From assembly GCF_900142775.1 (NCBI RefSeq), contig NZ_FRCC01000001.1, positions 496,001 to 560,000 of the forward strand: 64,000 nucleotides of DNA. Direction: 5' to 3'. Below are positions 35,547-45,277 of the stretch, piece by piece. A program made the position numbers and the translations under genes. A model generated the notes under the pieces. That model worked only from the letters and a program-made list of their open reading frames with translations, made no database searches and had not been told where the DNA came from. The DNA is from Flavobacterium flevense. Lineage in GTDB: Bacteria > Bacteroidota > Bacteroidia > Flavobacteriales > Flavobacteriaceae. Every line of letters starts with the position of its first letter. Position 1 is the first letter of the stretch.

Positions 35547-38500
35547 ATGAAAAAGCCTTTCATCCCTAAGAACGAACTAGATAGATTAACAGAATTAGAT
35601 ACTTATAAAATAATAGGCGAGTTAGAAACTGAAGATTACGACTTCTTGACTCAAATGGCCGCCCAAATTTGTGATACTCAAATTTCATTAATCAGTTTAG
35701 TAACCAATGAAAAACAGTGGTTTTTATCGCATCACGGTTTAAAAGAACGCGAAACACCAAAAGAATTGGCTTTTTGTGCTCATGCGATTAATACACCCGA
35801 AGATATTTTCATCATTGAAGACGCTACTCAAGACGAACGTTTTCATGATAACCCATTGGTTACTGATTATCCAAAAGTGATATTTTACGCAGGAATGCCA
35901 TTAGTTACCGAAAATGGTTTTCCCTTAGGTACCATTTGTGTTATTGACAATCATCCTAAAAAACTTTCTAAAAAACAAATTGACTCTTTAAAGCTTCTAT
36001 CCAAACAAGTAATCAAACTGTTAGAACTTCGTAAAAAAACATTTGAATTAAAAGAGCAAAATAAGGAATTAGAAAAAACCTCTATTTTATTCAATGAGAG
36101 CCAGAGAATAAATAATATTGGCGCTTGGGAACTGGATGTAATTAGCGGAGATATTTTTTGGACCGATGAAGTTTACCACATTCATGAAGTACCAAATGAT
36201 TTCACATTTGACAAAACAACAGCAATTGAGTTTTATCATCCTGAAGACAGACAAATTATCATAAATGCATTAGAGAAAACGATTAACATCCAAGAAGACT
36301 TTGACGTTCAATGTCGTTTTATTACTGCAAATAATAATCTTAAATGGGTTCGCTCTTCAGGTAAAGCATTAGTAGAAAACGGAAAAACAATAAAAGTTTT
36401 TGGAACTTTCCAAGATATCACCAAGAAAAAAGAATCGGAACAAAAATACCAAGGTATCTTTAACTCTACTTTTTCATTTATTGGACTTTTAGATCATAAT
36501 GGCGTTTTAATTGAAGCTAATGACACCGCTATTAAAACGGCCGGAATACAATCAAAGGATGTGATTGGAAAGCCATTTTGGAATTGTTATTGGTGGCAGA
36601 TTTCTAAAGAAACTCAAAACGAATTAAAAGAAAATTTCAAGAAAGCGCTACAAGGAGAAGAAATATCATATGAAGTAAGCATTTGGATTGCAAATCATAT
36701 CCCAATGACAATTCTTTTTAGTATGCGACCTGTTTTTGACGAATACAATAAAGTAAAATTTGTTGTTCCTGAAGGTCGTCCTATTCAAGAAATTGTAGAT
36801 GATCGTTTCCGATACAAAGCAGTTTTAGAAGGAACTAATGTAGGGACATGGGAATGGAATGTTCAAACTGGCGAAACCGTATTCAATGAAAGATGGGCTG
36901 AAATTGTAGGTTACACACTGGAAGAATTAGCACCTATCTCAATTGACACATGGATAAAATTGGCACATCCTGAGGATTTAGAAGAATCGGGACGAAGATT
37001 AAATTTATGCTTTGAAGGAAAAACGGAATTCTATGAATTTAATGCCAGAATGAAGCATAGAAATGGAAGCTGGGTTTGGGTTCACGACAGGGGCAAAGTG
37101 TTTAGCTGGACTGATGACGGAAAACCGCTGATGATGTATGGAACACACGAAGACATTACGAAAAGAAAAGAAACCGAAGAAATGCTACGCATTAACGAAG
37201 AAGCTTTTAGAGGCAACTTTGAACAAGCAGCCATTGGTATGGCTTTATTAAACGAAAAAGGACAATGGCTCAAAGTAAATAAAAAACTTTGCAAAATACT
37301 AGGTTATACTGAAGACGAATTATTAAAGCTCACTTTTCAAGACATCACCTATCCAACTGACTTAGAAACCGATCTAAGCCTCCTTGAAGAATTGATTGAA
37401 GGAAAACGAGACGGTTACATTATGGAAAAACGCTATTTCCATAAAAACGGAGAGATTATTTATGTAATTCTAGGTGTATCAATGGTAAGGGACGAAAACG
37501 GAAAAACTCTTTACTTTATTTCTCAAATTGTTGACATTACTGCTCAAAAAACGTTTGAAATGCAATTAGCGAACACTATTGCTTATAATCAAGCCTTGAT
37601 GAATGCAAGTACACAAGTAGCTATTATTGGAACAGACACTAAGGGAATCATTACCACTTTTAACGAAGGGGCCGAACAACTATTGGGTTATGATGCCGAA
37701 GAATTAATCCAAAAAGAAACCCCTCAGCTTATTCATATTCGAGAAGAAGTTGAAAAAGTAGCCCAAAAACACTTTGAAGAAACAGCCGAAAAAATTGAAG
37801 GTTTTGATGTTTTTGTTCATAATGCTAAAAAAGGAAAGGCAGAAACCAAAGAATGGACTTACAAAAGAAAAGATGGTAGCACATTTCCTGTTTTGCTTTC
37901 CGTAACCGCCATTAAGAAAAAAGACACTATAACTGGTTTTCTTGGTATAGCCACTGATATTACCCAAATGAAACAAGTAGAACAAGAAACGCTTGCTCTA
38001 CTTCAAATTGCCGAATCACAGAACGAAAGATTAAAGAACTTTGCTTACATCGTTTCGCATAATTTGCGTTCCCACTCTGGAGGTATTAGTACGCTAATTG
38101 AGTTAATAGAATCTGAATTTCCTGATTTTAGCCAAACTGATTTTTTTGATTACTTAAAAAAATCATCTGCTAATCTTGCTGAGACTATTAAACATTTAAC
38201 CGAAGTAGTTCAAATTAACTTATCTACTAAAGAAAAACTGGAACCAATTTATTTAAAAAAAATTATAGATAACAACATTAATAGCTTAATAACACAGGCT
38301 AAAAGACAAGAAGTAAACATTACTAATGAAGTAAACCCAAACACCTCAGTCAAAGCAATTCCGGCTTACTTAGATAGTATTGTCATGAATTTTATCACTA
38401 ATGCTATTAAATACAGCTCAAAAGAGAGAGAGAGTTTTTTAAAAATTCAAACCGAGGAAACCAAAAAATATGTCATTTTAAAATTTATTGATAATGGTTT

Positions 38501-38696
38501 GGGCATTGATTTAAAAAAACATGGAGACAAACTTTTTGGGATGTACAAAACCTTTCACAATCATAATGACTCTAGAGGTATTGGATTATTCATTACCAAA
38601 AATCAAATTGAATCCATGAATGGCAAAATTGAAGTAGAAAGCGAAGTAAATATTGGCACAACATTTAAAATATATTTAGAACATGAAAAAATTTGA
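35547..38696 (+). CDS. Sensor histidine kinase with GAF and multiple PAS domains
   Basis: 1049 aa, no transmembrane segments or signal peptide seen, so probably cytoplasmic. GAF domain at about 5-165 (TQISLISLVTNEKQWFLSHHG, CAHAI, GTICVIDNHPK). PAS/PAC units start near 181, 301, 421, 549 and 675, each ending in a DIT-type motif. The dimerisation box FAYIVSHNLRSH places the phosphorylated His at 838, and HATPase motifs are NFITNAIKYSS (N box), DNGLGIDL and SRGIGLFITK (G boxes). The signal is unknown; several PAS units suggest integration of redox or small-molecule cues. It overlaps the response regulator gene by 14 bp. Confidence 0.93.
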   Translation: MKKPFIPKNELDRLTELDTYKIIGELETEDYDFLTQMAAQICDTQISLISLVTNEKQWFLSHHGLKERETPKELAFCAHAINTPEDIFIIEDATQDERFHDNPLVTDYPKVIFYAGMPLVTENGFPLGTICVIDNHPKKLSKKQIDSLKLLSKQVIKLLELRKKTFELKEQNKELEKTSILFNESQRINNIGAWELDVISGDIFWTDEVYHIHEVPNDFTFDKTTAIEFYHPEDRQIIINALEKTINIQEDFDVQCRFITANNNLKWVRSSGKALVENGKTIKVFGTFQDITKKKESEQKYQGIFNSTFSFIGLLDHNGVLIEANDTAIKTAGIQSKDVIGKPFWNCYWWQISKETQNELKENFKKALQGEEISYEVSIWIANHIPMTILFSMRPVFDEYNKVKFVVPEGRPIQEIVDDRFRYKAVLEGTNVGTWEWNVQTGETVFNERWAEIVGYTLEELAPISIDTWIKLAHPEDLEESGRRLNLCFEGKTEFYEFNARMKHRNGSWVWVHDRGKVFSWTDDGKPLMMYGTHEDITKRKETEEMLRINEEAFRGNFEQAAIGMALLNEKGQWLKVNKKLCKILGYTEDELLKLTFQDITYPTDLETDLSLLEELIEGKRDGYIMEKRYFHKNGEIIYVILGVSMVRDENGKTLYFISQIVDITAQKTFEMQLANTIAYNQALMNASTQVAIIGTDTKGIITTFNEGAEQLLGYDAEELIQKETPQLIHIREEVEKVAQKHFEETAEKIEGFDVFVHNAKKGKAETKEWTYKRKDGSTFPVLLSVTAIKKKDTITGFLGIATDITQMKQVEQETLALLQIAESQNERLKNFAYIVSHNLRSHSGGISTLIELIESEFPDFSQTDFFDYLKKSSANLAETIKHLTEVVQINLSTKEKLEPIYLKKIIDNNINSLITQAKRQEVNITNEVNPNTSVKAIPAYLDSIVMNFITNAIKYSSKERESFLKIQTEETKKYVILKFIDNGLGIDLKKHGDKLFGMYKTFHNHNDSRGIGLFITKNQIESMNGKIEVESEVNIGTTFKIYLEHEKI

Positions 38697-39081
38697 TCTC
38701 TTATGCATCATAGAAGATGACCTTACACACCTGTTCATTACAAAAAAAATGATTGAAATGTCAGGTATGGTAGAAAACATTATGGTTTATAAAAATGGGA
38801 AAGAAGCCTATGATAAGCTAAAAGCAATTTTTCTTTCTAGCGAAATGCTTCCTGAAATTATATTATTAGACCTCAATATGCCTATTTGGGACGGCTGGCA
38901 ATTTCTAGATGAATTTACTAAAATACCTATTAAAACTAAAATTACCATCTATATCCTCACTAGTTCCAATAGTGAAGAAGACAAAGAAAATGCGGAAAAA
39001 TATAATTTAGGCGGAAATTATCTCATAAAACCAATTAGCCTAAACGAAATAAAAACCGTACTAGCTGAGATTGAACGTTAG
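38683..39081 (+). CDS. Single-domain response regulator
   Basis: 132 aa, receiver domain only. Acidic pocket IIEDD near the start, phosphoacceptor Asp63 in ILLDLNMPIWDG, Ser/Thr switch YILTSS and the Lys in YLIKPIS. No output domain, like the Rcp1-type partners of multi-PAS and phytochrome-like kinases. The 14-bp overlap with the kinase gene indicates the two are made together. Confidence 0.94.
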   Translation: MKKFDLLCIIEDDLTHLFITKKMIEMSGMVENIMVYKNGKEAYDKLKAIFLSSEMLPEIILLDLNMPIWDGWQFLDEFTKIPIKTKITIYILTSSNSEEDKENAEKYNLGGNYLIKPISLNEIKTVLAEIER

Positions 39082-39088
39082 ATAAATA

Positions 39089-39131
39089 AAAAGAACTCAA
39101 CCTAACAACAATTGTTAGATTGGGTTCTTTT
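39089..39131. terminator. Bidirectional terminator between response regulator and MOSC gene
   Basis: Stem 39089-39108 with 39112-39131 (AAAAGAACTCAACCTAACAA with two G-U type pairs). It overlaps the 3' end of the convergent MOSC gene. Confidence 0.85.
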
Positions 39132-39936
39132 TTAGTACATTAACAACAGTGCCTATTTTTAAACAGCCTTCTTGTTGAGTTATTACATTTTGCCCAAAAA
39201 TCACTTTATTTCCTCGCATTTTATATTTAGCCAAAGTGTACAAAGGATCTTTACCAGAGAATTTCCCTTTTTCTGGATCAATGGTCGTGATAATGCAACG
39301 CCCACAATTTTTTACGCCATAAAACAATAACCCTCCAATATTAAATTCCTTCCAAGTTTCTTCTTCATAGGCTTTGCCTCCTGAGAACACAAAATTAGGA
39401 CGAAAACGCTTCATGGAAATTGGATTTGCTAATCTGGAATTCAAATCATCTAAAGATGACTGGCCAATAATTAAATACGGAAATCCATCTGAAAACGAAG
39501 TGATATCATTTGGTGAAACCGCATAATTAGGATCTACTTTCCGTTGACTGTCTTCGGGCATAAATACCAATCGAATACTAACACCAAGAATTCCAGAAAA
39601 CCAAGCCGAAATTTCGGCATCTACCTCAACAGCTGTCACCTTATCTTCCCAAACCATAACATCAAAAGGAAGATTATGATTCTTTTGCGAAAGCGAAAAA
39701 CGTATGCTCCCTTTAGCAACATCTACATGAGAAATTTGCATAAAACCTTCCTCTATTTTAGGATGAAAGAAAGCCAATTCGGGATGTTCTCTTTGGCTTA
39801 TAAAAACTCCTTTTTCATCTACTAACATCCAGCGCCTGTCAAACTCCAATCCTCTTTGGGTGACTTTGGATTCTTGCAAACGAATACCAGCCAATGATTT
39901 TACAGGATAAATCCAAATTTCAGAAAGTTGTAACAT
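39115..39936 (-). CDS. MOSC-domain molybdenum-cofactor protein (YcbX/mARC-like)
   Basis: 273 aa. N-terminal MOSC beta-barrel domain (LSEIWIYPVKSLAGIRLQ, RGLEFDRRWMLVDEKG) and C-terminal MOSC domain. Cys211 and Cys214 (NCGRC) are the expected cofactor-region cysteines, followed by TTIDPEKG. Relatives reduce N-hydroxylated compounds using Mo cofactor. No ferredoxin domain is fused, unlike YcbX. A -7 match CAAAAATA lies at 39953-39960 on the plus strand. Confidence 0.88.
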   Translation of the reverse strand: MLQLSEIWIYPVKSLAGIRLQESKVTQRGLEFDRRWMLVDEKGVFISQREHPELAFFHPKIEEGFMQISHVDVAKGSIRFSLSQKNHNLPFDVMVWEDKVTAVEVDAEISAWFSGILGVSIRLVFMPEDSQRKVDPNYAVSPNDITSFSDGFPYLIIGQSSLDDLNSRLANPISMKRFRPNFVFSGGKAYEEETWKEFNIGGLLFYGVKNCGRCIITTIDPEKGKFSGKDPLYTLAKYKMRGNKVIFGQNVITQQEGCLKIGTVVNVLKKNPI

Positions 39937-39982
39937 CGTAATTCTTTTTCATCAAAAATACAAAATACTACCAAAGACTATT

Positions 39983-42496
39983 TTAATAATTAAAATTCAT
40001 TCCAAAACCTACGCCCATATCGCTATCATAATGGGTTGTAATACCCATATTTTTGCCTACTATGTATTTTAATCCTGCCATATATTCTTTATCGGTATTA
40101 ACCATAAAAGCCATTCGCAAACGTTTTGAAAGCGGAATATCTTCACGCATTAATTGCAAACGCACATTTCCATCATGATAGACTTCTGCTTGCGCAATAA
40201 CCAAAAGTGGCAACGTATAGTTCACACCTAAACTAAACTGCAGTCGTTTGTCTTTGGTACTTCTTTGTCCAAATAAATTCTCTTCCATTTCTCCATGTTC
40301 TAATTTTCGGTATCGCGCATCAAAACCAATGAAAGGCATCAACCATTGATTTCTCCCGATATACCTTCCAATATGCGTTTCGGATTCGTAACCATGATGG
40401 TCTTTATATCCTAATCGCCATTCGGTTCCAAAACTCCATCTTGCATTTTGTAACATCGCCATTCCATCATTTCCGTTGGTAGCAAAATCATTTTCTGCCA
40501 TAAAATGCAAGCTATTACTTTCGGCTTGTAATTTCTTATACGCTGCTTCTTTGTTGGGTAAAAGTGGATTTGCTGCTGAATTTTCATAACTAAAAACCCG
40601 ATTCATTCCCACCATCATGTGATACAAAATATGACAATGAAAAAACCAGTCTCCATCAGTATTGGCTGCAAATTCTATTACATCCGTTTCCATGGGCATT
40701 ATGTCCAAAACGTTTTTTAAAGGTGCATAATCTCCCTGACCGTTCAAAACTCTAAAATCATGACCGTGTAAATGCATTGGGTGACGCATCATCGAATTAT
40801 TGTATAACGTAATCCGAACAATTTCTCCTTTTTTAATTAAAATTTTATCCGTTTCTGAAAGCACTTTATTATCCATACTCCACACATACCGGTTCATGTT
40901 TCCGGTCAATTCAAAACGCAATTCACGTACAGGAGCATCCTCAGGAAGTGTAGTTTTTACAGTCGATTTCAACATCGAATAATTCAAAGTAACAATATCC
41001 GATTTTTTAGAATCCATTGCGTGAGCGGAATGATCCATTTCATCATCCTTATTCATTTTCGAATGATCCTCTTTTGAACTTCCTGAAATCTCGGGGTACA
41101 TTACAGAATTCATATCCATTTTTTGCAGACTCATTTTCATACCCATATCATTCATGGTTCCATTCCTATTCATCATCTCGTTCATCATTTTCATACCTTC
41201 AAAATATTTTAATTTAGGCAAAGGATGTGCGGCTTTCTTAACACCTTCTCCAATGTAAACAGAAGTCGATTGTGTTCTGTCTTCCGGGGTGGCTAAAAAA
41301 GCATAGGAAGTATTTTTCTCCGGAATGGTTACAATTACATCATAGGTTTCAGAAACCCCAATAATCAACCGATCCACCACAACGGGTTCTACATCGTTTC
41401 CGTCATTAGCCACTACAGTCATTTTTCCACCGGCATAGGTCAACCAAAAATAAGACGATGCTCCGGCATTAGAAATTCGCAAACGCACTTTATCTCCCGC
41501 TTTAAATTGAGACAACTGACTTTCATTCTGTCCGTTAATTAAGAATTTATCATAATAAACATCGCTCACATCCATAGCCAGCATCCGTTTCCATTCGTTG
41601 GTTAATTTGGTTTTAAAATGTCCTTCTTTTATGGCTTCTGCATAGCTTTGAGTCGTTCCTTTTTTAATGGCAAACCAATCCGTAGCATTGTGTAACATTC
41701 TGTGAACATTATCCGGCTTGTAGTTGGTCCATTCGCTCAAAATAATGGGAACTTGCGGAATATCATCAATTCCTTTTCTAAAGGTTTCGTCTTCCGGTTT
41801 CTTCTTTAAAATCAACAAACCATACATCCCTATTTGTTCCTGCATCCCTGAATGGCTATGGTACCAGTGTGTCCCATTTTGAATTATTGGAAAAGTATAT
41901 TTATGAGTGGTTCCGGGGGCAATAGGCATTTGAGTTAAATAAGGAACACCATCCTCTTTATTAGGCAAAAAGATGCCGTGCCAATGCAAGGAAGTACTGG
42001 TTTTTAATTTGTTATGCACATAAATCTCAGCGGTATCTCCTTCGGTAAAAGTTAATGTTGGCATCGGAATTTGTCCGTTTACTGCTATAGCGTGTTTAGA
42101 TTTACCGCCAAATGTTACCATTGTGTCCTGTACAAACAAATCATAGCGAACAGTTTTAGAAATGGTTTTTGGTACTACTTTTTTTTCTGCAATGGTATTT
42201 TCTTTTGGTAAATCTGCTGTTTTTGTTGGCTCATCCTTAGACACCTCAACTTCTTTTTTAACTTTTACAGGACTTTTAGAAACTGACTTTATCGGAATAT
42301 CCTTTTTAACAGCTTCTTTTTTAGCTTTTACTTTTACCAATGTCATTCCGCATTTAGGGCAATCTCCGGGTTTTGTTTCGTGAATTTCAGGATGCATTAC
42401 ACAAGTATAGTAGTAATCTTGAGCTGCTTTTTTTTCCTGAGCATTTACAAACTGACCCATCACAAAAAAACAAAACAGGTATAATATCTTATTCAT
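39983..42496 (-). CDS. Multicopper oxidase fused to N-terminal metal-binding domain and C-terminal CopB-like barrel region
   Basis: 837 aa, signal peptide ending FVNAQ. Residues about 29-56 form a heavy-metal-binding domain (TCVMHPEIHETKPGDCPKCG). Three cupredoxin domains follow with all copper motifs: LHWHG, GTHWYHSHSG (about 210), HPMHLHGHDF (about 577) and FFHCHILYHMM (about 622). A Met-rich stretch (about 435-495) resembles the CopA/CueO copper-binding insert. The last 170 residues (about 665-837) are aromatic-rich beta strands resembling the outer-membrane protein CopB (WRLGYKDHHG, GFDARYRKLEHGE). Oxidation of Cu(I) in the periplasm is likely. Cotranscribed after the copper ATPase (5-bp gap). 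Confidence 0.88.
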   Translation of the reverse strand: MNKILYLFCFFVMGQFVNAQEKKAAQDYYYTCVMHPEIHETKPGDCPKCGMTLVKVKAKKEAVKKDIPIKSVSKSPVKVKKEVEVSKDEPTKTADLPKENTIAEKKVVPKTISKTVRYDLFVQDTMVTFGGKSKHAIAVNGQIPMPTLTFTEGDTAEIYVHNKLKTSTSLHWHGIFLPNKEDGVPYLTQMPIAPGTTHKYTFPIIQNGTHWYHSHSGMQEQIGMYGLLILKKKPEDETFRKGIDDIPQVPIILSEWTNYKPDNVHRMLHNATDWFAIKKGTTQSYAEAIKEGHFKTKLTNEWKRMLAMDVSDVYYDKFLINGQNESQLSQFKAGDKVRLRISNAGASSYFWLTYAGGKMTVVANDGNDVEPVVVDRLIIGVSETYDVIVTIPEKNTSYAFLATPEDRTQSTSVYIGEGVKKAAHPLPKLKYFEGMKMMNEMMNRNGTMNDMGMKMSLQKMDMNSVMYPEISGSSKEDHSKMNKDDEMDHSAHAMDSKKSDIVTLNYSMLKSTVKTTLPEDAPVRELRFELTGNMNRYVWSMDNKVLSETDKILIKKGEIVRITLYNNSMMRHPMHLHGHDFRVLNGQGDYAPLKNVLDIMPMETDVIEFAANTDGDWFFHCHILYHMMVGMNRVFSYENSAANPLLPNKEAAYKKLQAESNSLHFMAENDFATNGNDGMAMLQNARWSFGTEWRLGYKDHHGYESETHIGRYIGRNQWLMPFIGFDARYRKLEHGEMEENLFGQRSTKDKRLQFSLGVNYTLPLLVIAQAEVYHDGNVRLQLMREDIPLSKRLRMAFMVNTDKEYMAGLKYIVGKNMGITTHYDSDMGVGFGMNFNY

Positions 42497-42501
42497 GATT
42501 T

Positions 42502-44889
42502 CTATAATTTTAAATTACGCAATCGCAACGCATTCGCAATCACTGAAACAGAACTAAAACTCATTGCCAAAGCAGCAATCATTGGCGAAAGCAAAATCCC
42601 GAAAAACGGATATAAAACCCCGGCAGCAATAGGAATTCCCAGCACATTATAAAAAAAAGCGAAGAATAAATTCTGACGAATGTTTTTCATTACCGCATGA
42701 CTCAGTTGTTTGACCTTTACAATACCTTGCAAATCGCCTTTAACCAGCGTCAACTTTGCACTTTCAATCGCTACATCGGTTCCGGTTCCCATTGCAATCC
42801 CGATATCGGCTTGCGCCAAAGCCGGAGCATCGTTGATTCCGTCTCCGGCCATAGCCACAACCTTGCCTTCGGACTGCCATTTCTGAATCACTTTGAGTTT
42901 GTCCTGCGGTAAACAATCTGCCACAAAAGAACTCAGATGCAACTCATCAGCCACTGCCTGAGCGGTGTTTTTATTGTCTCCGGTAAGCATAATCACTTCA
43001 ATTCCCTGATCCATCAATGTTTTTATCGCATGGGCACTGCTTTCTTTTATGGCATCGGTAATGGTTACAAATCCCATAGCAATTCCGTCAACAGCAACAT
43101 AAGAAACTGTTTTTCCCAGTTTTTGCTCCGCGATTACCTGGTTTTCCAATGCTTCTGTAACCGAAGCGTTTACTTCTTCCAGTAGTTTTTTATTACCCAA
43201 AGCCACTTTTTTGCCGGCTACCGTTCCCACAACTCCTTTTCCGGTTATGGATTCAAAATCTTTCGTTTCTGATAATTTTATATTTTTCGCTTCCGCAAAA
43301 TGGACTACGGCTTGCGCCAATGGATGTTCACTATACTGATTTAATGAAGCAATTAGCTTCAAGAGTTCCTCTTCATTATTTTGAACGGCAAACACTTTTT
43401 CTACAGAAGGTTTTCCCTCAGTAATTGTTCCTGTTTTATCCGTAACCAAAACATGTACCTTATCCATATTTTCTAAGGCTTCAGCGTTTTTTATTAATAT
43501 TCCTGATTGGGCACCTTTACCCACTCCCACCATTACTGACATGGGTGTAGCTAAGCCCAAAGCACAGGGACAGGCAATTATTAAAACAGCTACAGCATTG
43601 ATAAAGCCATACATTAAGGCATTTTCTTCAGGACCAAATTTTGCCCAAATAACAAAAGTAATTACCGACACAACAACTACTGTTGGGACAAAATATTTTG
43701 CAATTTTATCGGCTAATTTTTGGATTGGTGCTCGGGAACGACTGGCATCATTAACCATTTGTACAATTTGCGAAAGCAGGGTTTCCGAACCTACTTTTTC
43801 GGCCACCATTAAAAAAGACTGGGTTCCGTTAATAGTTCCGGCAATAACTGCATCATCCATTTTTTTATCTACCGGAATGGGTTCGCCCGAAATCATCGAC
43901 TCATCAATGGTACTTTCTCCTTCAATTATTTTTCCATCAACAGGAATTTTATCTCCCGGTTTTACACGTAATACATCGCCTTTTTTGATATCGTGTATCG
44001 AAATCACTTTATCTTTTCCATCCTGTACCAAAACTGCTTCAACAGGTGCTAACTTCATCAGTTCTTTCAGAGCACCACTGGTTTTACTATGCGCTTTTAC
44101 TTCTAATAATTGTCCTAATAAAACTAAGGTTAAAATAACAGTTGTTGCTTCAAAATACAAATGCACGCTTCCGTGCCCGGTTTTAAATTCAGCCGGAAAA
44201 AATTCCGGAAATAGCAATCCGAAAACACTAAATAAAAAAGCCATTCCTGAACCTATTCCGATAAGGGTAAACATATTTAAATTCCAGGTAATCAAAGAGG
44301 TCCAGGCGCGTTTAAAAAACATCCAGGCTGCATAAAAAACCACCGGAAGCGAGAGCACAAATTGCACCCAATTCCAGGTTTCCATATCCATGATGTTCAT
44401 CAAAGGATTATTAGGAATCATGTCTGACATTGCAATAATGAAAATAGGAATAGTAAACAGTAATGCTATCTTCATTTTTTGCCATAAATCAGTATAGCTT
44501 TTGTTTTTTTCCTCTTCAGATGCTTCCACGGTTACTAAATCCATCCCACAAACCGGACAACTTCCGGGTTCATCATAGACTTTGTCACCTTCGCAAAACA
44601 TAGGGCAATAATATTTCCCAACAGCATTGGGTGGCGGTGCCGGAGCTGGTTTTTCAGTTACTTTTAATTTTAAATCATTAGGATTAAATACTTTTATAGT
44701 ATAGTTTCCTGCCGCTGCAACAGCTTCCTGAAACTGAGTAATCTGGATGGGTTTTTGCATCGAAATCTCCGCTTTTGGCGGGTCTAAAGTGACTTCCGCT
44801 TCTACTCCTTCGATACTGTTGAGTGCATTTTCAACTTTTGTCCGGCATGAGTTGCAATGCATTCCGTTAATGGTGTAGGTATATTTCAT
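42502..44889 (-). CDS. copA: Copper-translocating P1B-type ATPase
   Basis: 795 aa. N-terminal HMA domain with MHCNSC (Cys12, Cys15), a heavy-metal-binding domain YYCPMFCEGDKVYDEP, eight predicted membrane helices, the CPC ion motif (440-442), phosphorylation site Asp484 in DKTGTITEG, the SEHPLA loop and hinge GDGINDAP. Exports Cu(I) from cytoplasm. The extra CPVCGMDL domain marks the SilP/CopA subtype of Bacteroidota. First gene of the operon with the multicopper oxidase. Confidence 0.95.
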   Translation of the reverse strand: MKYTYTINGMHCNSCRTKVENALNSIEGVEAEVTLDPPKAEISMQKPIQITQFQEAVAAAGNYTIKVFNPNDLKLKVTEKPAPAPPPNAVGKYYCPMFCEGDKVYDEPGSCPVCGMDLVTVEASEEEKNKSYTDLWQKMKIALLFTIPIFIIAMSDMIPNNPLMNIMDMETWNWVQFVLSLPVVFYAAWMFFKRAWTSLITWNLNMFTLIGIGSGMAFLFSVFGLLFPEFFPAEFKTGHGSVHLYFEATTVILTLVLLGQLLEVKAHSKTSGALKELMKLAPVEAVLVQDGKDKVISIHDIKKGDVLRVKPGDKIPVDGKIIEGESTIDESMISGEPIPVDKKMDDAVIAGTINGTQSFLMVAEKVGSETLLSQIVQMVNDASRSRAPIQKLADKIAKYFVPTVVVVSVITFVIWAKFGPEENALMYGFINAVAVLIIACPCALGLATPMSVMVGVGKGAQSGILIKNAEALENMDKVHVLVTDKTGTITEGKPSVEKVFAVQNNEEELLKLIASLNQYSEHPLAQAVVHFAEAKNIKLSETKDFESITGKGVVGTVAGKKVALGNKKLLEEVNASVTEALENQVIAEQKLGKTVSYVAVDGIAMGFVTITDAIKESSAHAIKTLMDQGIEVIMLTGDNKNTAQAVADELHLSSFVADCLPQDKLKVIQKWQSEGKVVAMAGDGINDAPALAQADIGIAMGTGTDVAIESAKLTLVKGDLQGIVKVKQLSHAVMKNIRQNLFFAFFYNVLGIPIAAGVLYPFFGILLSPMIAALAMSFSSVSVIANALRLRNLKL

Positions 44890-44994
44890 TTCTTCGATTT
44901 TTATACCATTTGAATAACATTTCCTTTTTTTTTATAAAACAGAATCAATTTTATTACTAATATCATTTCATAAAAAGGAATCAGATTTAATTAT

Positions 44995-45171
44995 TTTCTT
45001 TTTTGCTTGATCAAAAAAGAAACAAAAAAATCAAGTCTTACGCTTTCTCATCGGTCAAATTAGTTTTCGAATGCTAAAAGAAAAGAACTCGTCCCGAAAC
45101 ATCGGGACTCAAACAGCTTTTCTTTTTACGCATTCTTCAAACATTTGACGCTCGACTGCGAAAGCTAAGGA
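44995..45171. repeat. Large palindromic structured intergenic element
   Basis: In the 388-bp gap 44890-45277. A small hairpin (44995-45005 with 45012-45022) precedes a long imperfect stem in which 45036-45082 pairs with 45115-45171, including TCAAATTAGTTTTCGAATGC against GCATTCTTCAAACATTTGA. It is capped by GTCCCGA / TCGGGAC (45091-45097, 45102-45108). No coding potential. Likely a non-autonomous palindromic repeat or structured RNA. Confidence 0.6.
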
Positions 45172-45277
45172 CAATGATACTTGAAATTAATGAATTCAAA
45201 TGATAATTAATATTAGTTCAAATTTCGAAATTAAAACACGTACACTATTACACAATTATGGAAACGATTTGCATGAT

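Noticed and set aside
43541..44335. 264-aa open frame antisense to the copper ATPase
   Set aside because: It mirrors the strongly conserved ATPase frame and has no ribosome site or known domain; typical shadow frame.
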